This document shows positions 12,164 through 25,362 of a stretch of 64,000 bases of DNA, in pieces. The position numbers were made by a program, and so were the translations under genes. The notes beneath the pieces are model-generated. The model searched no databases. It worked only from the letters and a program-made list of their open reading frames with translations, and was not told where the DNA came from. Position 1 is the stretch's first letter, and each line of letters starts with the position of its first letter. Source of the stretch: Microcebus murinus (lineage: Eukaryota; Chordata; Mammalia; Primates; Cheirogaleidae); the NCBI RefSeq assembly GCF_040939455.1, contig NC_134116.1:47197400-47261399 (forward strand). Direction: 5' to 3'.

Positions 12164-12330
12164 AAGGAAATCCTTTTAATGAACGTTTGAATTAGAAAAC
12201 CTATAGTAACTTGATCCTATGTGAAAAGAATTGTACTAAGCTACACAGATGGAGGACACAGTCATTGTTATTGAAATAATCTTTTCCTTAATTGAACTCA
12301 GAAAATGTCATGAGAGATGGAGATGTAAAC

Positions 12331-12745
12331 TGTATGTAGGAGATTGAATTGTAGCCCACATAAGCTATGTCCAAGTCCTAATCTCCAATATCAGTGAATG
12401 TGAACTTATTTAGAAAAAGAATCTTTGCAGATGTAATTAAGTAAAAGGGTTCAAAATAAGATCATCCTGAATTAACCAGATGGGCCTTAAATCCAATGGC
12501 AAGTATCATTATAAAAAGAGAAGGACAGAAAGAGAAAAGAGTAGTGCATGTGAATATAAGAGCAGAAAATGGAGTGATGTAGACTCAAGACAAGATGCCT
12601 ATAGCTACCACAAGCTGGAAAATAAAAAGGAAGGATTCCCCATTAGAACCCTGAGGGAGAACACTGTTCCCTCTGGAATTGAGAGAATACATTGTTGTTT
12701 TTTTAATGCATCAAGCTTGTGGAAATTTGTTACAATACCCCTACA
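12331..12745 (+). mobile_element. MLT1-type MaLR LTR
   Basis: Landmarks of the MLT1 consensus I recall: GATTGAATTGTAGCCCACA, AAGTCCTAATCTCCA, GAATCTTTGCAGATGTAATTAAG, GGGCCTTAAATCCAATGGC and the TTGTGGAAATTTGTTAC end. The short open frame inside is not a gene. Confidence 0.85.
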
Positions 12746-12963
12746 AAATTCACACTGAATGATGCATGGAAGAATTAAAAAATTAAATATTTTTGAAAAT
12801 TGTGATCAATATTTTCTTGGAATAAGTCAGAGAATGCTCTTGAGGAAGAGATAATATTTTTATTGGACCATAAATAATCAAGGGCTGATGAAATAGGGTA
12901 TGAAAGAGGGGAATGAATAGTAAATCAATCTAAAGAACTTTTTCTTTAATGAAAAGTTAAATG

Positions 12964-13204
12964 CAGCTGACACTTGAACAATATGGGCTTGAACTGCATG
13001 AGTCCACTCACACATGGATTGTTTTAACTAAACATGAATCAAAATTACAATATTGACAATAAGTAGAATGTACAAATGCAAAGAGCCAACATGTCATACA
13101 CTTGGGTTCCATGAACCTAACTGCAGGACTGGAATATGAACAGACTTTGGTATATGTAAGTGTCCTGGAACCAATCACCCCTATATAACTAGGGTCAATT
13201 ACAG
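12964..13204 (+). mobile_element. Tigger2-like (TcMar) non-autonomous element
   Basis: It begins CAGCTGACACTTGAACAATA then GGCTTGAACTGCATG, the Tigger terminal repeat, and ends with GTCCTGGAACCAATC and TAGGGTCAATTACAG. The interior is short, so it is an internally deleted copy. Confidence 0.8.
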
Positions 13205-13309
13205 TTTAAATTGTCAACTTATACAGGTGATGTCTTCTTAGATGCTTCCTTGTTTCTAAGGATCTTAGAAATGAAAAAAGATTATTTTTGTCAAAAAACA
13301 AAAGAGCTA

Positions 13310-13640
13310 GACAGTAGTTACAGTGCTACAATTACATTTTATTCAGGACTATTGTAGTTGGGGAAAATAGCCCAGCATAGGACTGGGCTCAATCCTGAAT
13401 ATAGCACGTGCAAATGATAAAATGGTTATTTATAACCAAGGAACAGTTGGTAAGTATAAAATTACTAAGAGGAAATATCATGGGCCAGGGGGATTCTGAC
13501 CAAACTGACTCAGTAAGATACTTGTTGGAGATAGGTCAGGGGGATCACACATCATTTAGAAGAGAATAGAGAATGAGGGACCTGATTAGATATTGAAGAT
13601 GGTCAGATATGGAGGATGGGGTATTCTTAGCTGACTTATA
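13310..13640 (-). mobile_element. Probable ERV LTR fragment
   Basis: On the minus strand there is a polyadenylation-like AATAAAATG after CAATAGTCCTG, and CAACTGTTCCTTGG further upstream, the layout of an LTR R/U5 region. I cannot name the family. Confidence 0.45.
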
Positions 13641-14400
13641 AGGGATTTAACAAAGCAGAGTTTTATAAGGAAATACATGGAGAAGATTCAAGCAAAGAAT
13701 CTTTTTCACATGAAAGAAAAAAAGTTAAAATCTCAAAAGACATCCAAAACCTCATTGAAAAATGCTATTAATGTTTACAATGGTATATGATAATATTTTG
13801 AATTTTACACAATATAGTGACCTTTTGAGGAAAATAGAAATTATTTAATTATACTATTTTCTACACAAAAATAGGCTAAGTTATTGGCATTAACCTTCCC
13901 CCAAATTTATGGAGTCACACTTAGCCTGTTTGTTTTCTTGTATTGAGAAAGAAAAAAAAGTAGCATGGTGTGACATTCTTTAAAATTTGTTCCTTTTGTT
14001 TTGTTTCTTTTCTTTTTATTTTTTCTCTTGAATGTATTCTCATATTATCATGAAAAATATCTATTTTATATTCCTCTAATCATATACAAAATTCTAGAGG
14101 ATGATAATAAAAAAGGTAAAATTTAAATGTAAAAAAACATAGGGCATGCCAGTTATTATTGGAATAGATGGCAAATCTTGTGTTCTATTGGGGATCATAG
14201 AAACTTTAAGTTATTTCCATTTAAACTTTGTCTACAATATTATGGTCATTTGGGGTAGCTTACTTTTAGTAAACACAGATTTTAACAACTCTGGGAGTAC
14301 AGAATATGCCATCTCAACACATGAAGTATCGTTGACCTAAAGACAATTAAGAAGAAGCAGATGCAGGAAAGATCTCTTCCTTCCCTCTATTTGCCTAAAA
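13641..14400. other. AT-rich intergenic DNA
   Basis: No supported gene. The 64-codon open frame at 14146-14340 has no recognisable feature. Confidence 0.5.
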
Positions 14401-14765
14401 GCAGGATGTCAACCTTAAATAATGAGATCAGAAAATATGACTAAATGCAGAGTTTATTTGAGTACAAATCTTGAAGATAACCACCCAGGTAACATAGAAT
14501 CCAAAAGAATGGTGTCAGTGCTTTAAAGTGAGGAAGTTAAGGTCTTGCTTATATAGGCAAAGCTAGAGAAATTTAACAGAGTTACATTTTCCATGCAAGG
14601 CCAATACATGTGTTACAGTGATTTTATTAGTTACAGTTTGCTACATTCCAAGGAAGATTGCACTAACATTCCATAAGAAGGAGTAATGGACTCAATGGGG
14701 TGTCTTATCTTTGGTGCTTTATAGTTTTTCCTAATCATCTACAGTACAAGAATAAGAGAAAATCA
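14401..14765 (-). mobile_element. Probable solo LTR, antisense
   Basis: The minus strand shows a TATA-like CCTATATAAGCAAG (about 14546-14559) followed about 110 nt later by CAAATAAACTCTGC (about 14445-14458), the spacing of an LTR promoter and poly(A) signal. Family unknown. Confidence 0.55.
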
Positions 14766-14805
14766 AAGCAGAAGTTGCAGCTACATGCTATGTGACTCAG
14801 GCCAC

Positions 14806-15207
14806 ATACTGCGTTTCCCCCAAAATAAGGCCTACCCATAAAATAAGCCCCAGCAGGATTTCTAAGCATGTGCACAATATAAGCCCTACCTCGAAAATAA
14901 GACCTAGTGATGGGCGTGGATACGTAGCATATCTACACAACCCATGTATATTGTTGCAGAGCAGTAAAAAAGACAAGTAGCCCTTCTCATCTGCCCAATT
15001 GTGACAGCTACTATCCCAGAGGTGACTGGAAAGGTGTGGGCAGCCCCACCAACAAAGTAGGCTCCCCCTGTCGGTTCCTGTCCATCCTGTGTGTGCTGGA
15101 ATCTGAGGTTTTGAGGGGAAAATAACACATCCCCTGAAAATAAGCCCTAGGGTGTCTTCTTGAGGAAAAATAAACATAAGACCCTGTCTTATTTTCAGAG
15201 AAATAAG
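14806..15207. mobile_element. Tc1/mariner-like MITE with iterated AAAATAAG motifs
   Basis: The left end reads TACTGCGTTTCCCCCAAAAT and the right end CTTATTTTCAGAGAAATA, imperfect inverted ends at TA dinucleotides. Inside, AAAATAAGCCCT-like units recur at each end, and the pair TAAGACCCTGTCTTATTTTC closes the right side. This resembles small mariner-type elements I recall from bats and other mammals. A 150-codon open frame on the minus strand crosses it but has no transposase motif. Confidence 0.6.
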
Positions 15208-15360
15208 AGTCACAGTCCCCTTAAGGCTCAAATAATTTAAAGTTCTCACAACTTTAAGTTTGAATTATTTAATTTCATGAAGACATAGATTTACAAAGAG
15301 AAAAGTAACCCTGTCCTCCTCCTACCAGGGAGAACAAAGGTTAGCTACTGAAAACAGGGA

Positions 15361-15924
15361 TGAGGCTCAGAAAATAGTACCACAAAATAAAGGCCTCAGA
15401 AGCAAGAGTTTTTCTCTGACTTCCTGTCATCCTATCTCTCAGTCCCATTTGTTCCTGATACTACGCATAGAAACTAGAATCCCTCTTCCCCAAAGCAGAT
15501 CAAAAAATCCAAAACCCCTTTTTCTGAAAGCTAGCCATAAAACCTAAAATTATTCTGTATAAAAATTCACTATAAAGAAATAGTCTACCTTGTTTGAATG
15601 TCGGTTGTAAGACCCCCATTCCAGGGAGGGCCCTGCCCCACACCCATGGCCAAGAGATCAAAGAAGAATCTAGCCAGAGGCCTTGCTTGGTTTCCTCACT
15701 CATCTGTTAGCATTGGATAATACTCTTTTTGTCCAATCATATTTCTACATTGCTGTCCATACTTTGTTGAACCTAAGCATAAAAATGGACAATTTCTCCT
15801 GTATTTTTGAATCACATGTATACACATTAAATGAAATTTGTATTGTTTCCTCCTCTTACTCTATCTACTCAGATCAGTGATTTTTCAGCAAACCTTTAGG
15901 AGATCAAGAGCCTTGTTTCCTACA
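15361..15924 (+). mobile_element. ERV class I LTR (5' LTR candidate)
   Basis: It runs from TGAGGCTCAG to TTTCCTACA and aligns with the LTR at 24086-24763 over most of its length. Shared blocks are GAAACTAGAATCCCTCTT, GAAAGCTAGCCATAAAACC, GAGGGCCCTGCCCC, TTTTTGTCCAAT and TGTCCATACTTTGTTG. A sequence starting TTTGGTGCTATAAGCAGG follows at 15926, the place and form expected for a tRNA primer site. Confidence 0.8.
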
Positions 15925-16805
15925 GTTTGGTGCTATAAGCAGGATCAACAAAGCCACTCTGCTCTGGAAGGAAGTTGCAGTGAAGAGTAACCTGGAACCT
16001 GATCTCCCTGCAAAAGTAGTAAACATTTCTTACTGGCAAGACTCCTGGCCTCCCTCTCTTTGCAATCCTGTTGAGCAGATGACAAAAATCACTGTTCATC
16101 TCCTGTACAATGTTTGGATTAATGGAAAAAAAAAAAAAAGATCTGTGTGACCAGTCTTGGTTCAGCAACTCTGGTGTTCTTTGGATATGAATTCATATCA
16201 TTTGATCCCTTTCCTCCCAGAAATTGTCTTTTTTCCTGCTATATCTTTCTGCATTGTACATAAAGAGGGGTATCAGATGAAGTTCCCTCTCATCCTTTCA
16301 TGTCCTTGAGAACTTGTCTTGTGACCATATGGGAGCAACTCTTTCTTGGTCTTCACCACTCGAAAGGCATAATTTTGGGGTTACATTAAGTGGCCAGTGT
16401 GAAAATAGCTGGGAATCATAGATTTTTTTTGCTCTGAATGTGGCAAGCGCTCAGAAGTGTTTTCCATCAGAAATTCCATTCATTAGGGGCTTTTGTCCTC
16501 TCAACCTTTGTTGCTATCATAGTCTTTTTCTGGAAGAAGGAGGGGATCTTTGGGATTGCTTCTTCTCTGAAGAGGCTATTAGATTGGGTCACTTTGAAAT
16601 AGGTACACCATTGAAAATTAATGACAAAAGATAAATTATTTAAATTAGAAAAACTCATATTAAAAATGGATTTTATTTTTTTTAAGTAAAGCTGAATTTT
16701 AGATATCTTTTATTCTAAACAATTGCCTTATTTTCATTAAAAATTAAAATTAAATTAAATTAAAGATACATAATAGTGTCATAACTAGTCTTTAAAATTC
16801 TCTTT
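15925..16805 (+). mobile_element. Possible ERV leader and internal remnant
   Basis: Sequence downstream of the 5' LTR candidate starts with a primer-site-like TTTGGTGCTATAAGC. No gag frame survives. Assignment to the ERV rests on position only. Confidence 0.45.
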
Positions 16806-17090
16806 AGAGGCCAAGCATGATGGCTCACATCTGTGATTCCAGTAATTTGGGAGGCTGAGGTGGGAGGATCACCTGAGGCAAGAAGTTCCACCTCTACAAC
16901 AAATAAAATAAATTAGCTAGATGCAGTGGCATGTACCTGTAGTCCCAACAACTCTGGAGGCTAACACAGGAGGATTCTTTGAATCCAGGAGTTTTGAGAT
17001 TGCAGTGGGCTACAAACTCTGTTACACCAATGCACTCCAGCCTCAGTGACAAAACGAGACCTCGTCCCAAAAAAAAAAAAAAAAAAAAAG
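16806..17090 (+). mobile_element. Old Alu
   Basis: Alu dimer with GAGGCCAAGCATGATGGCTC, GGGAGGCTGAGGTGGGAGGA, a short linker, right-arm text ending CACTCCAGCCTCAGTGACAA and a tail of about 20 A. Part of the left arm is deleted. Confidence 0.88.
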
Positions 17091-17615
17091 ATTATCCTGA
17101 CAATATTAAAAAGCAAAAATCTGACCTAAAAGATAAAATCCTTTTTATACTGCCCCTGCAAGAATAGCTGCCCCATGTGAAAATAACAAAAGCCAGTTCA
17201 CCTTGTGACATATTCTGCTAAAATTCTGTGTTTTTACCCCAACAATCTGGGTTCAATTTGGGTCAGAGAAAAGTCTCTTTTGGTTTGATATTTATGTAAC
17301 TTTTGACCTTTTGTGGTACTGATTTAGTACTGATTCTCTTCCTTACACAGCCTTTAATTTCCTATATTCTTCTGTCTGTTGGAGGCATGTGGGGCTTTTG
17401 GGTCTTTGTGTGTACATAGTCAGCTGAGAAGCTGAGATTGAAGAGAATATGCTTAGATGAAAATGTGGGTTTTATTCAATTTATGGCTAGCAAAACTTTC
17501 TTTTCTTTGAACTGTTTTTACGGTGCTTTTAGGTCTTGTAAAAACTGTTTTCTACCTCTTTGGAGACAACTGGTACATCTTTGGTTAAGTCACAACCTTG
17601 GATAAGCTTCATTTA
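17091..17615. other. Possible ERV interior, no frame seen
   Basis: Between the Alu and the HNRNPA3 retrocopy. No open frame with recognisable motifs. It may belong to the provirus proposed for 15361-24763. Confidence 0.35.
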
Positions 17616-17633
17616 AAAGACAACTTTAGTTTT

Positions 17634-20577
<2,944 letters not shown>

Positions 20578-20595
20578 AAAGACAACTTTAGTTTT

Positions 20596-21764
20596 AAATA
20601 AAGAAAAAAGTTCAAAAGCCATAAATATCAGCTGTTTGGGCTAAAATCTGCTTCCACTTACTTTTACTTCTTCCTAGTCCTCCTTCCTCTTTGCCATCTT
20701 TGTACCACATGAAAAACGTAGAGAGTGCTTCTTATAACTCAGACCTTTTAAGGAACTCAGGAAAAGGCACCATTCACCCCCTTTTTGGAGTTTTCTTTTT
20801 ACCTTGTGGAGTCTAAAGAGTCATGCACAGATTCTTGTCAAGTATAAAACTCTTCCCTCTTTTGTGTTATGTTACCTGATCTCTTTGGCTTTGAGGTATA
20901 TCAGAATTACTTTGTATTATGAAAGAATTTGACCTTGGTGTGTATAATAATAGCTAGGCAAAAATGACAACGTTGGAAGCGACTGACTATACTACAGGGA
21001 GCTTCTCGTTTCTTTGTGCATTAGAAGAAAAGGGTGTTGTTCAGACACTTGGAGAAATGTCTTTATACCAAAATACACTGTAAAAGCCAAGATGCGACAT
21101 TTTGGTATATAGCTGGTTATTTTAAAGGGATTTCTCAATTTCCCCTAAGCTCATCTTTATAAAATCTTATAAATCAATTATTAAGATTTTGAGCTACTTT
21201 GACATCCATTTTTAATCCTTCTCTAACTGACACACCCAAACCTCTTCTTTAAAAAAGCTTATATTTTTTCTTTCTCTATGCTTTGAGATAGAAATTGCTA
21301 TCCTGTTTTCTCTGAAACACACTGAGGGCTTCAGGCCATGTGAGATATATAAAAACTTTAACCTTTTCTATTCACAAGGGCATAGTTTAACTTTTCTTTT
21401 AAATCAGTAAGTTTTACTTGTCTCATGGCTAAAATTTGAATATCAAAATTATAGCATTTGTATATACATGTATATATGTTATGTGTATTAATACATATAT
21501 ATACACGTTTCTGTAATGTCTACACATTGTACCAAATTAACATAAAAATATGAGTACTCATAAATTAAATAAACCCAAATGCTTTTCAAGTTCATTTAAC
21601 TTTAGTAACTTTTAGTATATAAAAATAATTTTAAAATGGTTGACAAAATAAAAACTTCTTCAAAATAAATAAAAAAAAAGAAAAATAAATAAAAGTAAAT
21701 ATGTATAAAAGATTATTTTTTTAAAGACAGTGATACAATTTTTAGGTACATAGTGAAGATACCT
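20596..21764. other. Unassigned AT-rich DNA
   Basis: No recognisable gene. It may be decayed ERV interior, since it lies between two related LTRs. TA-rich runs occur near 21460-21510. Confidence 0.4.
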
Positions 21765-22315
21765 CTGGCTATCCCAGGCATGGGGGACATGTACCCATAT
21801 CCTGCTTCAGAGGACCACCACAGAGGCAGAAGGGCACTGTCAATCAGAACTCAGCACGCTGACTGTAAAAGTGACAACGATTCCCGAAAGAAGAAGTTTT
21901 AGAAAAACAAGCACCACAGCTGCAGTAGAGTCTAGAAGAGGAAGAGTAGCCTTAGGCCAATTGTCATGTCATTAGCATAAATCTGCATTGTGGTTTTGCA
22001 ACACCCCCCTCTCACATTCAGTGGGCTTTTGGAAAGGCTCACAGAAAATCCTTATGCCCAGTAAGACTCCAGTTATGTAACAAACAGCTGTCCATCCAAG
22101 TGATGCATGAGCCATGCCTGCCAGGGAGGATCTAACCCAGACAACATAAAATGAAACTTTGGTGAATAGACAGGGCCTCCTGTAGCAACAGGAGCCCATT
22201 CACTGTCTGTGGTGAATGTATTTTGCTTTTACTCAATGAACATTTATTTCCTCTTGCTTGCTCTGCTAGTAGTGTGTCTTGCCATTCTTTGGCAACAGCG
22301 CACTAAAAACCAAGG
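21765..22315 (+). mobile_element. Probable LTR related to the 616 and 24848 copies
   Basis: Scattered matches to LTR copy B in the same order: the CTTAGGCCAATTGTCATGTC block, then GAGCCATGCCTGCC, ACCCAGACAACATAAAAT and GCCTCCTGTAGCAACAGGAG, ending in a CTCAATGAACATTTATT and TTGCCATTCTTTGG section. It is diverged and its ends are uncertain. Confidence 0.5.
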
Positions 22316-24085
22316 ACAGACCACCCACCAGACAAAATTATAAAAAGTTATAAAAATCTTACCTTGGGGTCAAATGAATTAAGATTAGATAGATTTGGTA
22401 TTATTAAAATTATTATTATATTTAATAATACACTAATACAAAGATAAAATTTGGTTTGCTCTTTTAAAGAAGATTTTCATATAATATTAATAATAAGAAA
22501 TAATAAAAAGTTTTTGTTTACTTTTTAAATAAACTACAAAAAAAAGAGGGGAAAGAAAGAGAAAAGAGATTTCAGAAAACTGAATCTCCTCTCTACAAAA
22601 GAGTAAAAGGTTTTTCTATTCGAATCTTTTAATTATAACCTTGGTTAAATGAATTACTAATTTTACAGTGATCTGTGATCTTGTTTTGTGATTTTGAATA
22701 TATACACCTTTGATATTAGACAAAATTTCCAAAATCTAAAACTTCAAATGTTATTAGGGCCCCTGGAAGTACAAGAGACATATTCAGTTTATTTGCGATA
22801 TAAACTTATAGGAAGCATTGCCAAATATAAAATTGTAACTTTTATAGAGTAACTTTCTTTGAGTAACATTTGTAAAGCAATGTATTAAAAATATGCCTTC
22901 CAAAATTATATGAGATTCCTAAAATTCTAATATGTCTTTGTATATCTTATCAGTAATAATTACGATTATTATCTTAGATTATATGTCACAGAAATAAACA
23001 AATTGCCTTGTCAATTACATCATTAACTATGGCATTTTGTGCCTGTGGGTTATCCAATGACAATTTTTCTCAAAAATGTGGGTTATGATCAGCTACAGTC
23101 CAAACTTTACTTCTTTAAGAAAATTTATAGAAAGGACTTTGACAAGTATCTTTAAATATAGGTTTCTGATACCTTTGATGTTTATATCTATAAACTAAAA
23201 CAAAACAAAATTTCACAACTTTAATTGAAAAGCTGATACCTTCCTGAAGATTACTAACTCAACCTTAAGAAGAACAATAATTAGTTATATCAGAATAAAT
23301 AAAGGACTGAAATAACTTTTTAATGACTTTTTTGTTTAAAATGTTACTGATTCTTTTAGTGTTTTGTTTTCCAGAAATCTAGAGGATTTTTGGTTTTCTT
23401 TTGAATTATTTATAGTTTACAAAAAATTGATACAGTTCACTTTTGTGTGCAAAATTTCAAGTATTTATTTTTTTTTTCTACTTGAATTCTCCAGAATTTG
23501 AAAACTATTTGTGAATATTGTTAATTTATTAATATAGTTATTTATATAAGTTCAATAAAAATCTGTTTTCCTTCATAACAAGACACAATTAGAGACACTG
23601 GTTATTTTACCAAAGCTTTGATTTAAATGGCATATTTTCCAATAATTCCAGACTGCTTTGAGGAATTAAGCTTGACATTACAGAGCCAACAAATTTCCCT
23701 TTGGAAAGATTTGCCTAGTGTCTCATCCATGACATATTTCATGACTTGTGGATAAGTAAACAACATTACTTTCTTATAGGCCTAGGAACCCCAAGTTATT
23801 CTGAGATCTTGAATAAGAGGAATTCTCCTAATTCATCCAGGTATTACAGACATTCTGATGGCAAATCCTTAGCTTTGCTTTCCAGCATCAAAAGTCTAGT
23901 CTGAGATTCCTTATGAAAAAGTTCCAAGAAAGCCAATTTTAAAAGAATAAATATGGCCAATAATTATTCCTGTTATGCTTTATACAAATAAATAGGCCAA
24001 ATATAATAAGACTAAATTTATTTTACTAATAAATTGGCTTTACTATGATTTGTCCTTGGCAGAAATAGGGAACTAAAGAAAAAAA
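22316..24085. other. Possible ERV interior leading to a purine tract
   Basis: No open frame. At its end AGAAATAGGGAACTAAAG plus an A run directly precedes the TG of the LTR at 24086, resembling a polypurine tract. This suggests the 3' part of a decayed provirus on the plus strand. Confidence 0.4.
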
Positions 24086-24763
24086 TGTGTTTCAGTGTGC
24101 CAAAATGAAAGCTTCAAAAGTGAAAATTTTTCTCTGATCTTCTCCCGTCCTCCTGTCTCTGTCCCATTGTTCCCTTATGCTAGCCACAGAAACTAGAATC
24201 CCTCTTTTCCAAGGTGAGTCATAAAAGCCAGAACCTATTTTCCTGAAAGCTAGCCATAAAACCTAAAATTATTCAGTATGAAAACTCACCATAAAGTAAT
24301 TATCTGACTTAAGTTATTTAGGATATGTCATAAGACCCCATTCCAAAGAGGGCCCTGCCCCGCACCCACGAGGAATGAATGCAAGCTCAGAGAGGCCAAG
24401 AGGAATCTAGACAGAGAGGCCTTGCTGGGTTTCTACACTCAGTCTGTTACCATTAGATCATACCCTTTTTGTCCAATAATATTTCTACATAACTGTCCAT
24501 ACTTTGTTGTACAAAACACATATATAAACATATATATTTATATATATATAAAATTGGTCTTTTATATAAATATAAATATATAAATTTTATATAAATATAA
24601 ATTTCATATTTATATTTATATAAAAGATTTTATATAAAAATCTATACAAAATTTATATTTATATATATAAATATATAAATGTCTTTTCTGCTATTAATCA
24701 ATTTATGTCATGGCATTGATTTTTCAGCAAAATTCTAGGGGGTCAAGAGCCTTGGTCTTTACA
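24086..24763 (+). mobile_element. ERV class I LTR (3' LTR candidate)
   Basis: It starts TGTGTTTCAG after a purine tract and ends GGTCTTTACA. It is homologous to 15361-15924 but longer because of an AT-rich expansion at about 24510-24690. If paired with that LTR the provirus would span 9.4 kb, or about 6.4 kb without the HNRNPA3 retrocopy. The outer flanks do not show a matching short duplication. Confidence 0.75.
24510..24690. repeat. Palindromic AT-rich expansion inside an LTR
   Basis: Nearly pure A/T, made of TATAAATATAAAT units. CTTTTATATAAATATAAAT at 24559-24577 is the exact reverse complement of 24608-24626 (19-bp arms, 30-base loop). It is absent from the sister LTR. Confidence 0.9.
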
Positions 24764-24847
24764 AAAGCTGTAGACCCTTATCATCTAAAGACAGTACTAG
24801 AAGAATCAACATTAATGCACTTTATTAACTAGAGTTTACAGCCATTT

Positions 24848-25362
24848 TGTTAGGTAGGTATTGAGAGATTACAGCTCTCCTAGGGACAAATGCAGGTGCC
24901 CATCTTGGTGCCGCCTCACCTACATCCTGCCCTGAGCAACTGCCACATATGGGAGAAGGAAGGACACTCTGCCAATCTGCAAAAGAATACTGGGAATTCC
25001 CCAGCCCCTGGGGCAGGCAGCCCAGGCACAGTAGGATCTGGGAAGTGACCTAGAGTAACCTAAGGCTAATTATCATGTCCTTAACTGTCCATCAAAATGG
25101 TTCATTGGTGATATCTGAACCACAAGGAAGGCCCAATCCAGACACTATAAAACAAGACCCTCTACCATTATCAGAGCCTCTTGTTACATCAGGGGCCCCG
25201 TTCCTCATCTGTGCAGAACATATGCTCTTGCTCGATATGCCTAGATCTTGCTCTCTATCTATAAACCTATCTCGTCCTTCTTCAATAAACTTTGTTTCAT
25301 ACTTACCTTGCTTTTGGTGTGTTCTGTTCATTCTTCAGCCAAGGAGCATAGCAAGAACAACA
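24848..25362 (+). mobile_element. Class I ERV solo LTR (copy B)
   Basis: It starts TGTTAGGTAGGTATTGAG and ends AAGAACAACA. It contains a TATA-like CTATAAAACAAGACC near 25145 and AATAAA near 25284. It is homologous to 616-1041 and to the LTR of the minus-strand ERV at 29433-29692. No primer site follows and no purine tract precedes it, which fits a solo LTR. Open frames across it on both strands are incidental. Confidence 0.82.

Noticed and set aside
14797..15249. 150-codon minus-strand open frame
   Set aside because: It crosses a MITE and its flanks, has no recognisable domain, and is explained by the repeat's low stop content on that strand.
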